Part shown: positions 51,705 through 59,916 of the stretch, in pieces
Position numbering within the stretch: the first letter of the stretch is position 1
How the letters are laid out: each line of letters opens with the position of its first letter
Assembly (NCBI GenBank): GCA_016703895.1
Contig: JADJBE010000001.1
Coordinates: forward strand, 559,501 to 623,500
From: Pseudomonadota bacterium
GTDB lineage: Bacteria; Pseudomonadota; Gammaproteobacteria; Steroidobacterales; Steroidobacteraceae
Length of the DNA: 64,000 bases
Direction of reading: 5' to 3'
Made by a program: the position numbers and the translations under genes
Notes under the pieces: generated by a model
The model's input: only the letters and a program-made list of their open reading frames with translations
Databases searched by the model: none
Told to the model about the DNA's origin: nothing

Positions 51705-52561
51705 CGCGGCCGAACTCGCGGCGGCGGCGGTGCGAAGGATAGCTTTTCATCACCCCACAGCCGGTTGGCAGGCGCGCAAGTCAGCAGGCCACGCCGGCAC
51801 AGCGTCTCGCGCCACTCGTACTTGATCAGGACACGCGCCTGCTCGCGCGACTGCGCACGGAACTGCACCTGGACGGCACCCTCTTCCCGACGCTCACCGT
51901 AACCAGTGCCTGGCTCGGCCTCTGCAGCCTGGTCCGCCGCTTGACCTGCTGCAGGCGCACTGGCGCGTGCAGTTCGTTCGTGCGTCGCTGCCGCTGCCGA
52001 CTCGTGTGCGGCGAGTGGCGCTCGCCTATGGTGTGGCTGCCGCACGTGGTGCTGTTCGCGAAACGCGGCAACGGCAATCACACCGCGTGCGGAGCGGTCC
52101 CCGAAAGCCTCTGCGTAGGAATCCTGCCACGCGGTGAAATAGAACTGGTTGACGGAGTCGAGGTCCGTGCGCCAGCCAGAGTAGTCAGCGCTCTCCCATG
52201 GCCCCAGCACATACTTCGGCTCGCCCGCCGCGAGTTCCGAGCGCGCACCAGAGATGATATTGCGACCATCAACAGCAACAACGACCGCGACACGCTCACC
52301 GCTCGTATTGCGAATGCGGATGCGATAACGCTCACCGCGCGTGGCCTCGAGATAGCTGCGAGTGGCTCGATCCATATCCTGTGCGGGAAATTGCCGCAGT
52401 ACAGTGCCATTGGCTGCAATGACCTCGACCTGCACGACTGCGCGTGGCGACGGCATGCGGTCATGCGCGCTCGCGATACTGACCAGCATTGCCAGCACCA
52501 ATGGCAATACCAACGCCAGTGAACTCCAGTGCACGACCCGTGCGGCGCTGACTCTTCGCAT
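51701..52561 (-). CDS. Exported protein of unknown function
   Basis: 286 residues. Signal peptide (LALVLPLVLAMLVSIASAHD), then a conserved-looking beta-rich domain (about 45-170: VVQVEVIAANGTVLRQFPAQ, RYRIRIRNTSGERVAVVVAV, DGRNIISGARSELAAGE, YVLGPWESADYSGWRTDL, NQFYFTAWQDSYAEAFGDRS) and a low-complexity His/Ala/Gln linker with a C-terminal basic part (QSREQARVLIKYEWRETLCR). The domain recurs in exported proteins of Gammaproteobacteria, but I know no function. Its stop overlaps the GGDEF-EAL stop region on the other strand by 4 bases. Confidence 0.84.
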   Translation of the reverse strand: MRRVSAARVVHWSSLALVLPLVLAMLVSIASAHDRMPSPRAVVQVEVIAANGTVLRQFPAQDMDRATRSYLEATRGERYRIRIRNTSGERVAVVVAVDGRNIISGARSELAAGEPKYVLGPWESADYSGWRTDLDSVNQFYFTAWQDSYAEAFGDRSARGVIAVAAFREQHHVRQPHHRRAPLAAHESAAAATHERTARASAPAAGQAADQAAEAEPGTGYGERREEGAVQVQFRAQSREQARVLIKYEWRETLCRRGLLTCAPANRLWGDEKLSFAPPPPRVRPR

Positions 52562-52663
52562 TTGACATCTCCTCTTAGCCTATGAATTGCGGCAACACAT
52601 TGCGCCGTTGACAGACTAAACGCGCGGTAACGTGCCAGCGGGTTAGGCGGCTACAATTCGCCA

Positions 52664-54598
52664 ATGCTCGAATTTGACCAAGTGAGGCTGCGGCGCGGCG
52701 CACGCGTGCTGATCGATCAGGCCAGCCTGCGCATCTTCCCCGGCGAGAAAGTCGGCGTGGTCGGGCGCAATGGCTGTGGCAAATCGACCTTGCTGGCACT
52801 GGTGCGTGGTGAAATCACAGCCGATGACGGGTACTTCGCGCGGCCTGAGAAACAGGCGGTCGTGTCGATCCTGCAGGAGTTGCCGCGCACGAGTACGAAT
52901 GTCCTCGACCATGTTCGCGGTGGCGATGCGGCACTGATCACGGTTGAGGGCGAACTGCAGCTTGCGCGTGACCGCGATGACGGCATTCGCGAAGCGACCC
53001 TGTTGGCTGAGTATGAGTCGTTAGGTGGCTACAGCGCGGCAGCCAGAGCGGCCGCTACGGCCGTGGGTCTGGGCTTCATGACCGAGGAGTTGGCGCAGCC
53101 GGTCGCTACGCTCTCGGGTGGTTTGCAGATGCGTGCCAACCTGGCACGTGCGCTGATGTCACGCGCGGATATCCTGCTGCTCGATGAGCCGACCAATCAT
53201 CTCGACCTCGACGCACTGCTGTGGCTGGAGCGCTGGCTGCAACGCTACACCGGCACCTTGCTGTTGGTTTCGCATGATCGTGAATTCCTGGATACAATTG
53301 TCAGTCGCATCGTCCATATCGAAGCGGGCCGTGTGCAAGCCTACAACGGCAACTTCAGTTCGTTCGAACGCCAGGCAGCCGCGGAGCGAATTCGCATTGC
53401 CGCACTCAGCGAGCGTCAGTCGCGTGAGGCAGCCCGCATCCGCTCATTCGTGGAGCGATTTCGCGCCCAGGCGACCAAAGCGCGGCAAGCACAAAGCCGT
53501 CTCAAATGGCTGGCGAAACTCGAAACGACGCCACCGCTCGACTCGCCGGAGACCTTCCACTGGCAATTCGAAGCACCTGCCAAGTTGCCACAGCCACTCG
53601 TGACCCTCGACGCGGTGCGCGCCGGCTATGGTGACAGCACGATTCTCAAGCCCTTCTCGCTCGACATCGTGCCCGGGGAGCGGCTCGGCATTCTGGGGCG
53701 GAACGGCGCCGGTAAGTCGACGCTGATGAAGTCGATCGCCGGTGCACTGGAGCCGCTGGCAGGCGTGCGGCTCGGTGCCGCGGATCTCGCCGTCGGCTGG
53801 TTTGCGCAGCTCGAACTCGAGCGATTCGCCGACGACGACACGGCAATGCAGTTGCTAACCCGTCAAACAACACCCACCGGTGATAACGCGAGCACCCGCT
53901 GGGACGAGCAAAGTCGGCGCGATCATCTTGGCAAGTTCGGCTTTCGTGGCGACCGGGTATTCGAGCCAGTCGTGCAGTTTTCGGGCGGCGAGCGGGCACG
54001 GCTGGCCTTGGCGGCACTGGTAGCCCAACGGCCTAACCTGCTGCTGCTCGATGAGCCTACCAACCATCTGGATCTCGAGATGCGGCACGCACTCGCCATG
54101 GCCTTGCAAGATTTTGCGGGCGCCGTGGCAATCGTATCGCATGATCGCTCGTTGCTACGGGCCGTCTGCGATCGGCTCATCATCGTCGCGGACGGTCGGG
54201 TCGAACCGTTCGACGGCGATCTCGAGGACTATGCCGCGTGGCTCGAGTCGCGCGAGCGGAGCGGCGATGCGGCATCGACCACCACGAGCAGCCAGCAGCC
54301 GGCGCTGGTGGTCGATCGCCGCGCAGAGCGAAGGCTGGCAGCCGAAGCGCGGCAGCGAACTGCGCCACTGCGCCAGGAGTTGCAACGGCTGGAGCAATCG
54401 ATCGAGCAGCTAACGACCGAACGCGACTCGATCGCAGTCCAGCTGAACCAACCTGAGTTGTATGGAGATGCTGCCGGCAATGCACGCGCGGTCGAACTCG
54501 CGACTCAAGCGGTGCGACTAAAGGACGAACTGGACGCTGCCGAGTTGCGTTGGCTGGAAGTAGCGGAGCAGCTCGCCGCAGCGACGCCTACGGCCTGA
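52664..54598 (+). CDS. ABC-F family ATPase (YheS-like)
   Basis: 644 residues, cytoplasmic, two ABC domains and no membrane part. First domain: VGRNGCGKSTLLAL, LSGGLQMRANLARALMSRAD, LLLDEPTNHLDLDALLWLER. The inter-domain linker is RIRSFVERFRAQATKARQAQ. Second domain: LGRNGAGKSTLMKSIAGALE, FSGGERARLALAALVAQRPN, LLLLDEPTNHLDLEMRHALA. A C-terminal coiled coil (LRQELQRLEQSIEQLTTERD) ends it. ABC-F proteins act on the ribosome to relieve stalls. Length and linker fit E. coli YheS (637) better than Uup or EttA. Confidence 0.94.
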   Translation: MLEFDQVRLRRGARVLIDQASLRIFPGEKVGVVGRNGCGKSTLLALVRGEITADDGYFARPEKQAVVSILQELPRTSTNVLDHVRGGDAALITVEGELQLARDRDDGIREATLLAEYESLGGYSAAARAAATAVGLGFMTEELAQPVATLSGGLQMRANLARALMSRADILLLDEPTNHLDLDALLWLERWLQRYTGTLLLVSHDREFLDTIVSRIVHIEAGRVQAYNGNFSSFERQAAAERIRIAALSERQSREAARIRSFVERFRAQATKARQAQSRLKWLAKLETTPPLDSPETFHWQFEAPAKLPQPLVTLDAVRAGYGDSTILKPFSLDIVPGERLGILGRNGAGKSTLMKSIAGALEPLAGVRLGAADLAVGWFAQLELERFADDDTAMQLLTRQTTPTGDNASTRWDEQSRRDHLGKFGFRGDRVFEPVVQFSGGERARLALAALVAQRPNLLLLDEPTNHLDLEMRHALAMALQDFAGAVAIVSHDRSLLRAVCDRLIIVADGRVEPFDGDLEDYAAWLESRERSGDAASTTTSSQQPALVVDRRAERRLAAEARQRTAPLRQELQRLEQSIEQLTTERDSIAVQLNQPELYGDAAGNARAVELATQAVRLKDELDAAELRWLEVAEQLAAATPTA

Positions 54599-54624
54599 CC
54601 AAGGGCAATTGGCAGAGGCCGCAA

Positions 54625-54690
54625 AGAAAAAGGGCGGAGCTTTTGGCTCCGCCCGAACGGGGGGTCACTCGTCAAAAGAGACGGTTGACC
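54625..54690 (-). ncRNA. Probable small RNA, about 66 nt, with its own promoter and terminator
   Basis: On the minus strand, a near-consensus sigma-70 promoter (54723-54696) points into a short transcript with two hairpins. The first has an 8-bp stem, GGGGGTCA with TGACCCCC, then a 2x2 internal loop, a CGTC/GACG stem and the loop TCTTTT; its first few bases may lie just 5' of the exact start. The second, GGGCGGAGC-CAAAA-GCTCCGCCC followed by TTTTTCTTT, is a strong rho-independent terminator. It lies wholly between the ABC-F gene stop and the phospholipase-like gene, antisense to neither. No family is recognised. A terminator for minus-strand RNA makes no sense here without such a transcript. 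Confidence 0.68.
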
Positions 54691-54695
54691 CCCGA

Positions 54696-54723
54696 ATCAT
54701 AGCGAACCAGGAAAAATTGTCAA
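54696..54723 (-). promoter_or_regulatory. Sigma-70 promoter for the small RNA
   Basis: Read on the minus strand: -35 TTGACA (54723-54718, perfect), a 16-base spacer and -10 TATGAT (54701-54696, one mismatch). The expected start is near 54690-54689. This is the best promoter match noticed in the window, set in an AT-rich stretch that contrasts with the GC-rich surroundings. Confidence 0.75.
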
Positions 54724-54752
54724 GCTTTTGGATAGCCGAAATGCGATTTTTC

Positions 54753-54771
54753 TTGTACAAAATCTGTACAA
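54753..54771. promoter_or_regulatory. Inverted repeat TTGTACA-N5-TGTACAA, candidate operator
   Basis: A perfect 7-bp inverted repeat with a 5-base spacer, centred about 63 bases before the phospholipase-like gene start and about 72 bases upstream of the predicted small-RNA start on the other strand. The size and symmetry suit a dimeric HTH regulator. Which transcript it serves is open. Confidence 0.6.
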
Positions 54772-54824
54772 CTAAAGATTCTCCTAAACTGCGCGAACCT
54801 ACGGTCGGTCGCTAGAATGGTCGA

Positions 54825-56408
54825 ATGCCGGCCGAGGCCCAATCGAACCCTCCGAACCACAACCAGGCGCCTCCCCAAGTCCGTCGCCACCGCTCGCGCT
54901 GGCGACTGCCGATTCGCTGGACACTGCTGTTATTCGTCGGCCTTTGCGCCGTAAGCGCCGCGCAACACACCTTTAAGGACCTGCCGCGGGGCACAGCTGT
55001 TAGTGGTGCGGTTGTCGCATTGCCCGCCAACGACGTTCGCTTTCTGACCGATCTCACCCACGCCGACGCCTACGGCAGACCGGTCGTGAAGCAGGAGATC
55101 TTTGACGCGGTGCTCGATGTCGTTGCCGGCGCGCGCGATTTCCTGGTCCTCGACTGGTTCCTGTTCAACGATCAGCGCGGTGCGCTGGCACCCGGCGAAA
55201 GCTACCGGCCGCTGTCGAGTCAACTGCGCGACGCACTCGTTGCCCGCAAGCAGGCAATCCCGGAATTACGAGTTTTGTTAGTCACTGATCCGATCAACGA
55301 TGTGTATGGCGGTGACCCATCCGCCGATCTCGCCGCACTACGCGCCGCTGGTATCGATGTGATCCTCACCGACCTCGATCAGCTGCGCGATTCGAACCCA
55401 ATCTATTCTGGCTTCTGGCGCGCCGCGATCGATTGGTGGGCCGGCGATGGTACCGGGCCCGGCTGGCTACCCAACCCCCTGGAAGGCGGGCCGTCGCGAG
55501 TCACGTTTCGCGCTTGGGCGAGGCTTTTGAACTTCAAGGCCAATCACCGCAAGCTGGTCATTGGTGACAATAGCGCCGGCGAGTTGGTCGGAATAGTTGC
55601 GTCTGCCAACCCACACGACGCCAGCAGCGCGCATTCGAACGTCGCTATAGCCCTCAAGGGCAACGCGTTGCTACCGTTGTTGCAAAGCGAGATTGAGATC
55701 GCCCGGTTTTCCGGCTGGCGCGGTAATCTGCGCCCCCACGAGGCTGCCGACGACGACCAGCCGCCAGCGACCTTCGCAAACTCCTCGCGACAGCTGGCAA
55801 CCGGGAAGGTAGCGCGGGCCCAAGCGCTCACCGAGGGCGCGATCAAAAGTGAAGTGCTGAGGCGACTCGACGCGACAACGCGCGGTGACGGCGTTGATTT
55901 GGCGATGTTCTATCTAGCCGAACGCTCGATTGTCGAAGCCATGTTGCGAGCGGCAGCGCGGGGTGTCGAGGTTCGTGTGATCCTCGACCCTAACAAAGAC
56001 GCGTTCGGCCGCAGCAAATCTGGCATTCCCAATCGGCCGGTTGCCAGCGAGCTGGTAGCTGCGAGCGACGGCGCCATCAAGGTCCGCTGGTACCGGACCC
56101 ACGGCGAACAGTTTCACGTGAAATTACTAGTGATTCGCAGCGGTGCCAGTGTCTGGTTCACGCTAGGATCGGCCAATTTCACGCGCCGCAACCTTGATGA
56201 CTTCAATCTCGAAGCGAATATGGCAATTGATGTAGACGCGAGCACACCGCTGGCCGAGAACGTGACTGGCTATTTCGAGCGCCTCTGGTCGAACCGCGAC
56301 GCGCCGGACTCGGAGTACACAGCGGACTACCCAACCTGGGCTGATCCGTCGCAATCGAGCTACTGGCTCTACCGACTGATGGAAGGCTCCGGCGTTTCAA
56401 CATTCTGA
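54825..56408 (+). CDS. Phospholipase D/cardiolipin synthase-like membrane protein
   Basis: 527 residues. An N-terminal membrane helix (IRWTLLLFVGLCAVSAA) anchors two PLD-type domains. The first HKD motif is complete: NHRKLVIGDNSAGELVGIVA. The second reads FHVKLLVIRSGASVWFTLGS then ANFTRRNLDDFNLE, with His and Lys kept but Arg where Asp is usual. Overall form resembles cardiolipin-synthase-like proteins (DFLVLDWFLFNDQ, RAAARGVEVRVILDPNKDA), though much of the first half is divergent. It may transfer phosphatidyl groups; the altered second motif makes activity uncertain. Its last 40 bases overlap the opposing lipoprotein gene. Confidence 0.87.
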   Translation: MPAEAQSNPPNHNQAPPQVRRHRSRWRLPIRWTLLLFVGLCAVSAAQHTFKDLPRGTAVSGAVVALPANDVRFLTDLTHADAYGRPVVKQEIFDAVLDVVAGARDFLVLDWFLFNDQRGALAPGESYRPLSSQLRDALVARKQAIPELRVLLVTDPINDVYGGDPSADLAALRAAGIDVILTDLDQLRDSNPIYSGFWRAAIDWWAGDGTGPGWLPNPLEGGPSRVTFRAWARLLNFKANHRKLVIGDNSAGELVGIVASANPHDASSAHSNVAIALKGNALLPLLQSEIEIARFSGWRGNLRPHEAADDDQPPATFANSSRQLATGKVARAQALTEGAIKSEVLRRLDATTRGDGVDLAMFYLAERSIVEAMLRAAARGVEVRVILDPNKDAFGRSKSGIPNRPVASELVAASDGAIKVRWYRTHGEQFHVKLLVIRSGASVWFTLGSANFTRRNLDDFNLEANMAIDVDASTPLAENVTGYFERLWSNRDAPDSEYTADYPTWADPSQSSYWLYRLMEGSGVSTF

Positions 56409-57046
56409 AGGGCCGCTTGCAGTCGCGCGCTGAGCTCGGTGAGCCCGGCCTGCGTGGCAGACTCAAAAGCCGCGACGACAGCAGTCATCCGGTCGGCCGC
56501 AGCGGCGGCAGATGTCTCGACACTGAACACACTCACCAGCGCGCGGTCTGTACGCCGCCCGACGGTGGCGTCGAACGCGACGACGATAGTTGGAGGACCA
56601 CTACCGTCGCGGTACTGTGCCTCGAAGCGGCGCACCACCAGGCCCAACGTATAGTCGGGAACAAACCCGCCGGCATCGGCGAGTACCGCCCTGAACCTCC
56701 CGCTCTGGCTCAACGACTCGACAACTAACGACTCCAACAGCTTCGGGACGGAGTCGCTCCAGCGACTCGCCGCGTAGCCATCGAAGCGACGGTCGGCGCG
56801 CACCACGGCGATCCGATCACTATCAAGTCCTGCCGCGGCCTGGGGACGGAAGACCTGCAAGACTGGCAACACGGCGCCGGAGGCCGGCGCGCCAGCCACT
56901 GTGTCGGCCAGTGCGGTACGCAGAATGTAGGACTGCATGGGCGGTTCGTTACTTTCAAGTAGCGAGCCACAGCCGCTCAACAGCAGCAAGCCCGTACTGA
57001 GCAGGCCAGCGACAAGAGACGCGGGACGGGGTCGCAGCTTGGTCAT
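56369..57046 (-). CDS. ABC-type transport auxiliary lipoprotein (PqiC-like)
   Basis: 225 residues. Lipobox signal GLLSTGLLLLSGCGSLL (Cys about 26), then the ABC auxiliary-component fold (YILRTALADTVAGAPASG, VLQVFRPQAAAGLDSDRIAV, RFDGYAASRWSDSVPKLLES, DYTLGLVVRRFEAQYRD). Such lipoproteins partner MCE lipid-transport systems at the outer membrane. It overlaps the MCE gene stop by ATGA and is the last gene of the four-gene operon 59892 to 56369. Confidence 0.9.
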   Translation of the reverse strand: MTKLRPRPASLVAGLLSTGLLLLSGCGSLLESNEPPMQSYILRTALADTVAGAPASGAVLPVLQVFRPQAAAGLDSDRIAVVRADRRFDGYAASRWSDSVPKLLESLVVESLSQSGRFRAVLADAGGFVPDYTLGLVVRRFEAQYRDGSGPPTIVVAFDATVGRRTDRALVSVFSVETSAAAAADRMTAVVAAFESATQAGLTELSARLQAALQNVETPEPSISR

Positions 57047-57978
57047 CGGGGGATCTCCAAGCCGCGCGGCTGCGGCTGGAACAGAATCTGGGAGGGCTCG
57101 GACTTGAGGCTCTGCGACAGCTCACGAAACTCATTTGCTGCCGCTCGGCTGTCACGTAACAACCGCTCGAACTCTGGTAAACCGTCGCGCAACACCGACC
57201 GCAGGTCGTTGCGATTCTCGGCGATCATGGCATCGAGCTGCGTGGTGGTGTTAGCCAGGTTATCCGCCACGACCCGAACACGCTCGACTGCAGCGGCGAG
57301 ATCCGGGCCAGCGCTGTCGCTCAGGCTGCGCACGCCGCTGGCCGCGGCGCGAAACTCTGCGCTAGTCGCTCGCAGATCGGCCAGCAGTGCGTCGATACTG
57401 CGGGTTGTGTCTGGCAGCGCGCCAGCGCTGATCCGCAGGTCGGCGAGCGTGGCCGTAACCGCAGCGATATTGTTGTCGGACATGATGGCGTTCAAGCGGT
57501 CAATCGTACCCGCGGCGCGACCAACAAGATCCGGCAGACTCGAGAGAAACAGATCGAGATTGGAACGCACTGAACGGATAACCGGGTAGCCGTCGCTCGG
57601 CACCGGATCCATCAAGGTCTTGCCGCCGCGATCGGCTAACAAATCGATATACAACAGCCCCGTGACGCCCTGGAGTGACAATTCGGCGACGGTGGTCGCG
57701 GAAATTGGCGCCGATTCATCGATGTCAGCGATCACCTGCACACGATCGGCGGCACGTCGGTCAATCCGCATGTCGGTGACACGCCCGACGTCGACACCCA
57801 GATAGCGCACCGTGCTGCCTCGGTTGAGGCCGCTGACCGTACCGTCGAAGTAAATCTCGTAGCGGACATTGTCGCGACGATCGCGACCACCGGCATACCA
57901 ATAGACGAAAAAACTCGCCATCGCGACGACCAGCAAGACGAACGCGCCGACCGCAGCGTAGTTGCCTTCACGCTCCAC
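57043..57978 (-). CDS. MCE (MlaD-like) substrate-binding protein of a lipid transporter
   Basis: 311 residues. Begins EREGNYAAVGAFVLLVVAMA, the standard membrane anchor of MCE proteins, followed by an MCE domain (about 35-120: YEIYFDGTVSGLNRGSTVRY, LGVDVGRVTDMRID, LQGVTGLLYIDLL) and a long helical tail (STRSIDALLADLRATSAEFR, LANTTTQLDAMIAENRNDL). MCE hexamers form channels for phospholipid passage across the periplasm. The GTG at 57978 overlaps the end of the ATPase gene by 11 bases; an upstream in-frame ATG at 58041 would add a non-homologous extension. Confidence 0.92.
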   Translation of the reverse strand: MEREGNYAAVGAFVLLVVAMASFFVYWYAGGRDRRDNVRYEIYFDGTVSGLNRGSTVRYLGVDVGRVTDMRIDRRAADRVQVIADIDESAPISATTVAELSLQGVTGLLYIDLLADRGGKTLMDPVPSDGYPVIRSVRSNLDLFLSSLPDLVGRAAGTIDRLNAIMSDNNIAAVTATLADLRISAGALPDTTRSIDALLADLRATSAEFRAAASGVRSLSDSAGPDLAAAVERVRVVADNLANTTTQLDAMIAENRNDLRSVLRDGLPEFERLLRDSRAAANEFRELSQSLKSEPSQILFQPQPRGLEIPR

Positions 57979-58777
57979 GCGGTACTCCGTCGCTGGGTAC
58001 AGCGTGGTCCACGGCACCGTAACGTGCAGCGCGCTCGCCATGGAAATACGCCTGAATCCACGGATGCGGGTTGCTGCTGATGCCAGCCAGCGTGTCGGTG
58101 AGCATTTTCCGATCCACGATCACACCGACACGATTGCAGGTTCTGAAGATGGTGTCGAGGTCGTGCGTGATCATCACGACGGTGAGTTTGAGTTGTCGCT
58201 GCAAATCCATCAATAGCGAATCGAAGGCTGCCGCGCTGATCGGGTCGAGACCCGACGTGGGCTCATCGAGAAACAACAGCGGCGGATCGAGCGCCAGGGC
58301 GCGTGCCAGCGCTGCACGCTTTACCATGCCGCCCGAGAGCTGCGACGGATACTTGTGAGCGTCTGATTCGGCAAGCCCCACGAGCCGTATCTTGAGCAAC
58401 GCCAACGCGTCGCGGGTCGCCGCGTCAAGCGACAGATGCTCCAGCATTGGCAGTTGCACGTTCTGAATCACCGTGAGCGAACTGAACAGCGCGCCGTGCT
58501 GGAAAGTGACGCCATAGCGCGCCTTGTAGCCGTGCAGCTCCTGCTCCGAGAGCCCAGTGAGCTTGCGCCCCTCGAGACGCACCTCGCCGGCTTGCGGTTG
58601 ATGCAAGCCGAGTATGGTCCGCAGCAACACGGATTTGCCCGAGCCAGAACCACCGACGATGCCAAACACCTCGCCTGTCTGAACGGTCATGTCGAGACCG
58701 TCATGCACGACCTGCCGGCCGAAGCGATTGACTAGCCCGCGGACTTCGATGGCTGGTGTCGCGACGGTGGCCATCAT
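57968..58777 (-). CDS. ATPase of the MCE/Mla-type lipid ABC transporter
   Basis: 269 residues. Walker A GIVGGSGSGKSVLLRTILGL, Q-loop VTFQHGALFSSLTVIQN, signature YPSQLSGGMVKRAALARALA, Walker B LLFLDEPTSGLDPISAAAFD and switch His in VVMITHDLDTIF. The C-terminal SNPHPWIQAYFHGERAAR is typical of MlaF-like ATPases. Its first ATG overlaps the permease stop (TGATG). Together with the MCE, permease and lipoprotein genes it forms a complete lipid transporter. Confidence 0.95.
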   Translation of the reverse strand: MMATVATPAIEVRGLVNRFGRQVVHDGLDMTVQTGEVFGIVGGSGSGKSVLLRTILGLHQPQAGEVRLEGRKLTGLSEQELHGYKARYGVTFQHGALFSSLTVIQNVQLPMLEHLSLDAATRDALALLKIRLVGLAESDAHKYPSQLSGGMVKRAALARALALDPPLLFLDEPTSGLDPISAAAFDSLLMDLQRQLKLTVVMITHDLDTIFRTCNRVGVIVDRKMLTDTLAGISSNPHPWIQAYFHGERAARYGAVDHAVPSDGVPRGA

Positions 58778-59892
58778 CAGATATCGAGCTGCCAGAAGGC
58801 GACGGCAAAGATCGCGTCCGCCAGAATCACCAGAAAGATAGATTGCACCACCGCGACGGTGGTTAGTCTGCCTAACTCACGCGACGAATCACGTACCTGC
58901 AAACCCCGGTAACACGCGGACAACGCGATCAGCAAAGCGAACACGGGTGCCTTGATGACACCCACCCAGAAAGTGGTGGGGCCGATCGCGGATTTCATCT
59001 CGGTGAGATACTGGATAAGCGACATATCGAGCAGAAACTTGCACAGCACCGCGCCGGCTGCCAGGCCAATCGCATCCGCCACGACAGTGAGCAGCGGCAG
59101 CGCGATGACGAGACCGGACAACCGTGGTAACACCAGCACTTCGATCGGATTGACGCCGCTAGCGCGCAGCGCATCGACTTCTTCGTTCAGCTTCATCGCA
59201 CCAATCTCGGCGGCAAAGGCGCTGCCGGAACGGCCAGCGACGATGATCGCGGTGAGCAGCACGCCGAGTTCACGCAGCACGCCGATCGTGACGGTATCGA
59301 CGACATAGATCTCGGCGCCGAACTGGCGCAATTCCTCCGCTGAGATGTAGGCGATGATGATGGTGATCAGAAACGCAATCAGTGCGACGATTGGAATAGC
59401 TGTGATGCCGGTGTCGTACACATGGCGGGCAACCGAGATCGGCCGCAGTCGCCGCCAACTCGTGAGTACGGCACCACTCATCGCCGCAACCCGCCCGATG
59501 AAATCGAGGCCGGATTTCGCGTCCTCGACGCGCACCATGACGCGTTGACCCAGCGCCGAGATCGGCTGGAAAAAAGACTCTGACGACGTGGGCGGCACCG
59601 GCGGGCCGCCCTCGGCGAGGGTTTTCTCCACCAGATGTAACAACTCCGGTTCAGGCGTACGCCATTCGATCCGGGTGCCAGCCGCTGCCACCTGCTGCAA
59701 CAGCTTACGTAGCCGCCAGGCGCCGGAGAGATCGAGCAGTTCCGCTTCGCGCGTCGAGACGGACAACAGCGTGGCGCCATCCCAGTCGATGCCGCTCAGC
59801 TCAGCATCGATAGCCGGTAAATTGACGGCACGCCACGCTCCCGTCAGCGTCAATTCGAGTCCCGTCGCGCTACGCTCGATCCTGGTGTACAT
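58777..59892 (-). CDS. MlaE-family permease with N-terminal STAS domain
   Basis: 371 residues. Residues 1-95 are a STAS/MlaB-like domain (IERSATGLELTLTGAWRAVN, LLDLSGAWRLRKLLQQVAAA). The rest is an MlaE permease with about five helices: ITAIPIVALIAFLITIIIAY, VLRELGVLLTAIIVAGRSGS, AFAAEIGAMKLNEEVDALRA, SGVNPIEVLVLPRLSGLVIA and VVQSIFLVILADAIFAVAF. In E. coli the STAS part is the separate protein MlaB; fusion to the permease is common elsewhere. The open frame continues far upstream across purT but is a shadow there; ATG 59892 is the start. Only 24 bases separate it from divergent purT. Confidence 0.93.
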   Translation of the reverse strand: MYTRIERSATGLELTLTGAWRAVNLPAIDAELSGIDWDGATLLSVSTREAELLDLSGAWRLRKLLQQVAAAGTRIEWRTPEPELLHLVEKTLAEGGPPVPPTSSESFFQPISALGQRVMVRVEDAKSGLDFIGRVAAMSGAVLTSWRRLRPISVARHVYDTGITAIPIVALIAFLITIIIAYISAEELRQFGAEIYVVDTVTIGVLRELGVLLTAIIVAGRSGSAFAAEIGAMKLNEEVDALRASGVNPIEVLVLPRLSGLVIALPLLTVVADAIGLAAGAVLCKFLLDMSLIQYLTEMKSAIGPTTFWVGVIKAPVFALLIALSACYRGLQVRDSSRELGRLTTVAVVQSIFLVILADAIFAVAFWQLDI

Positions 59893-59916
59893 ACTGTGCG
59901 CTAAGATCGCATCCCT

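Noticed and set aside
54609..54815. 68-codon open frame on the plus strand after the ABC-F gene
   Set aside because: It runs through two hairpins, a reverse-strand terminator and a promoter, lacks a ribosome site and its composition is unlike coding DNA here.
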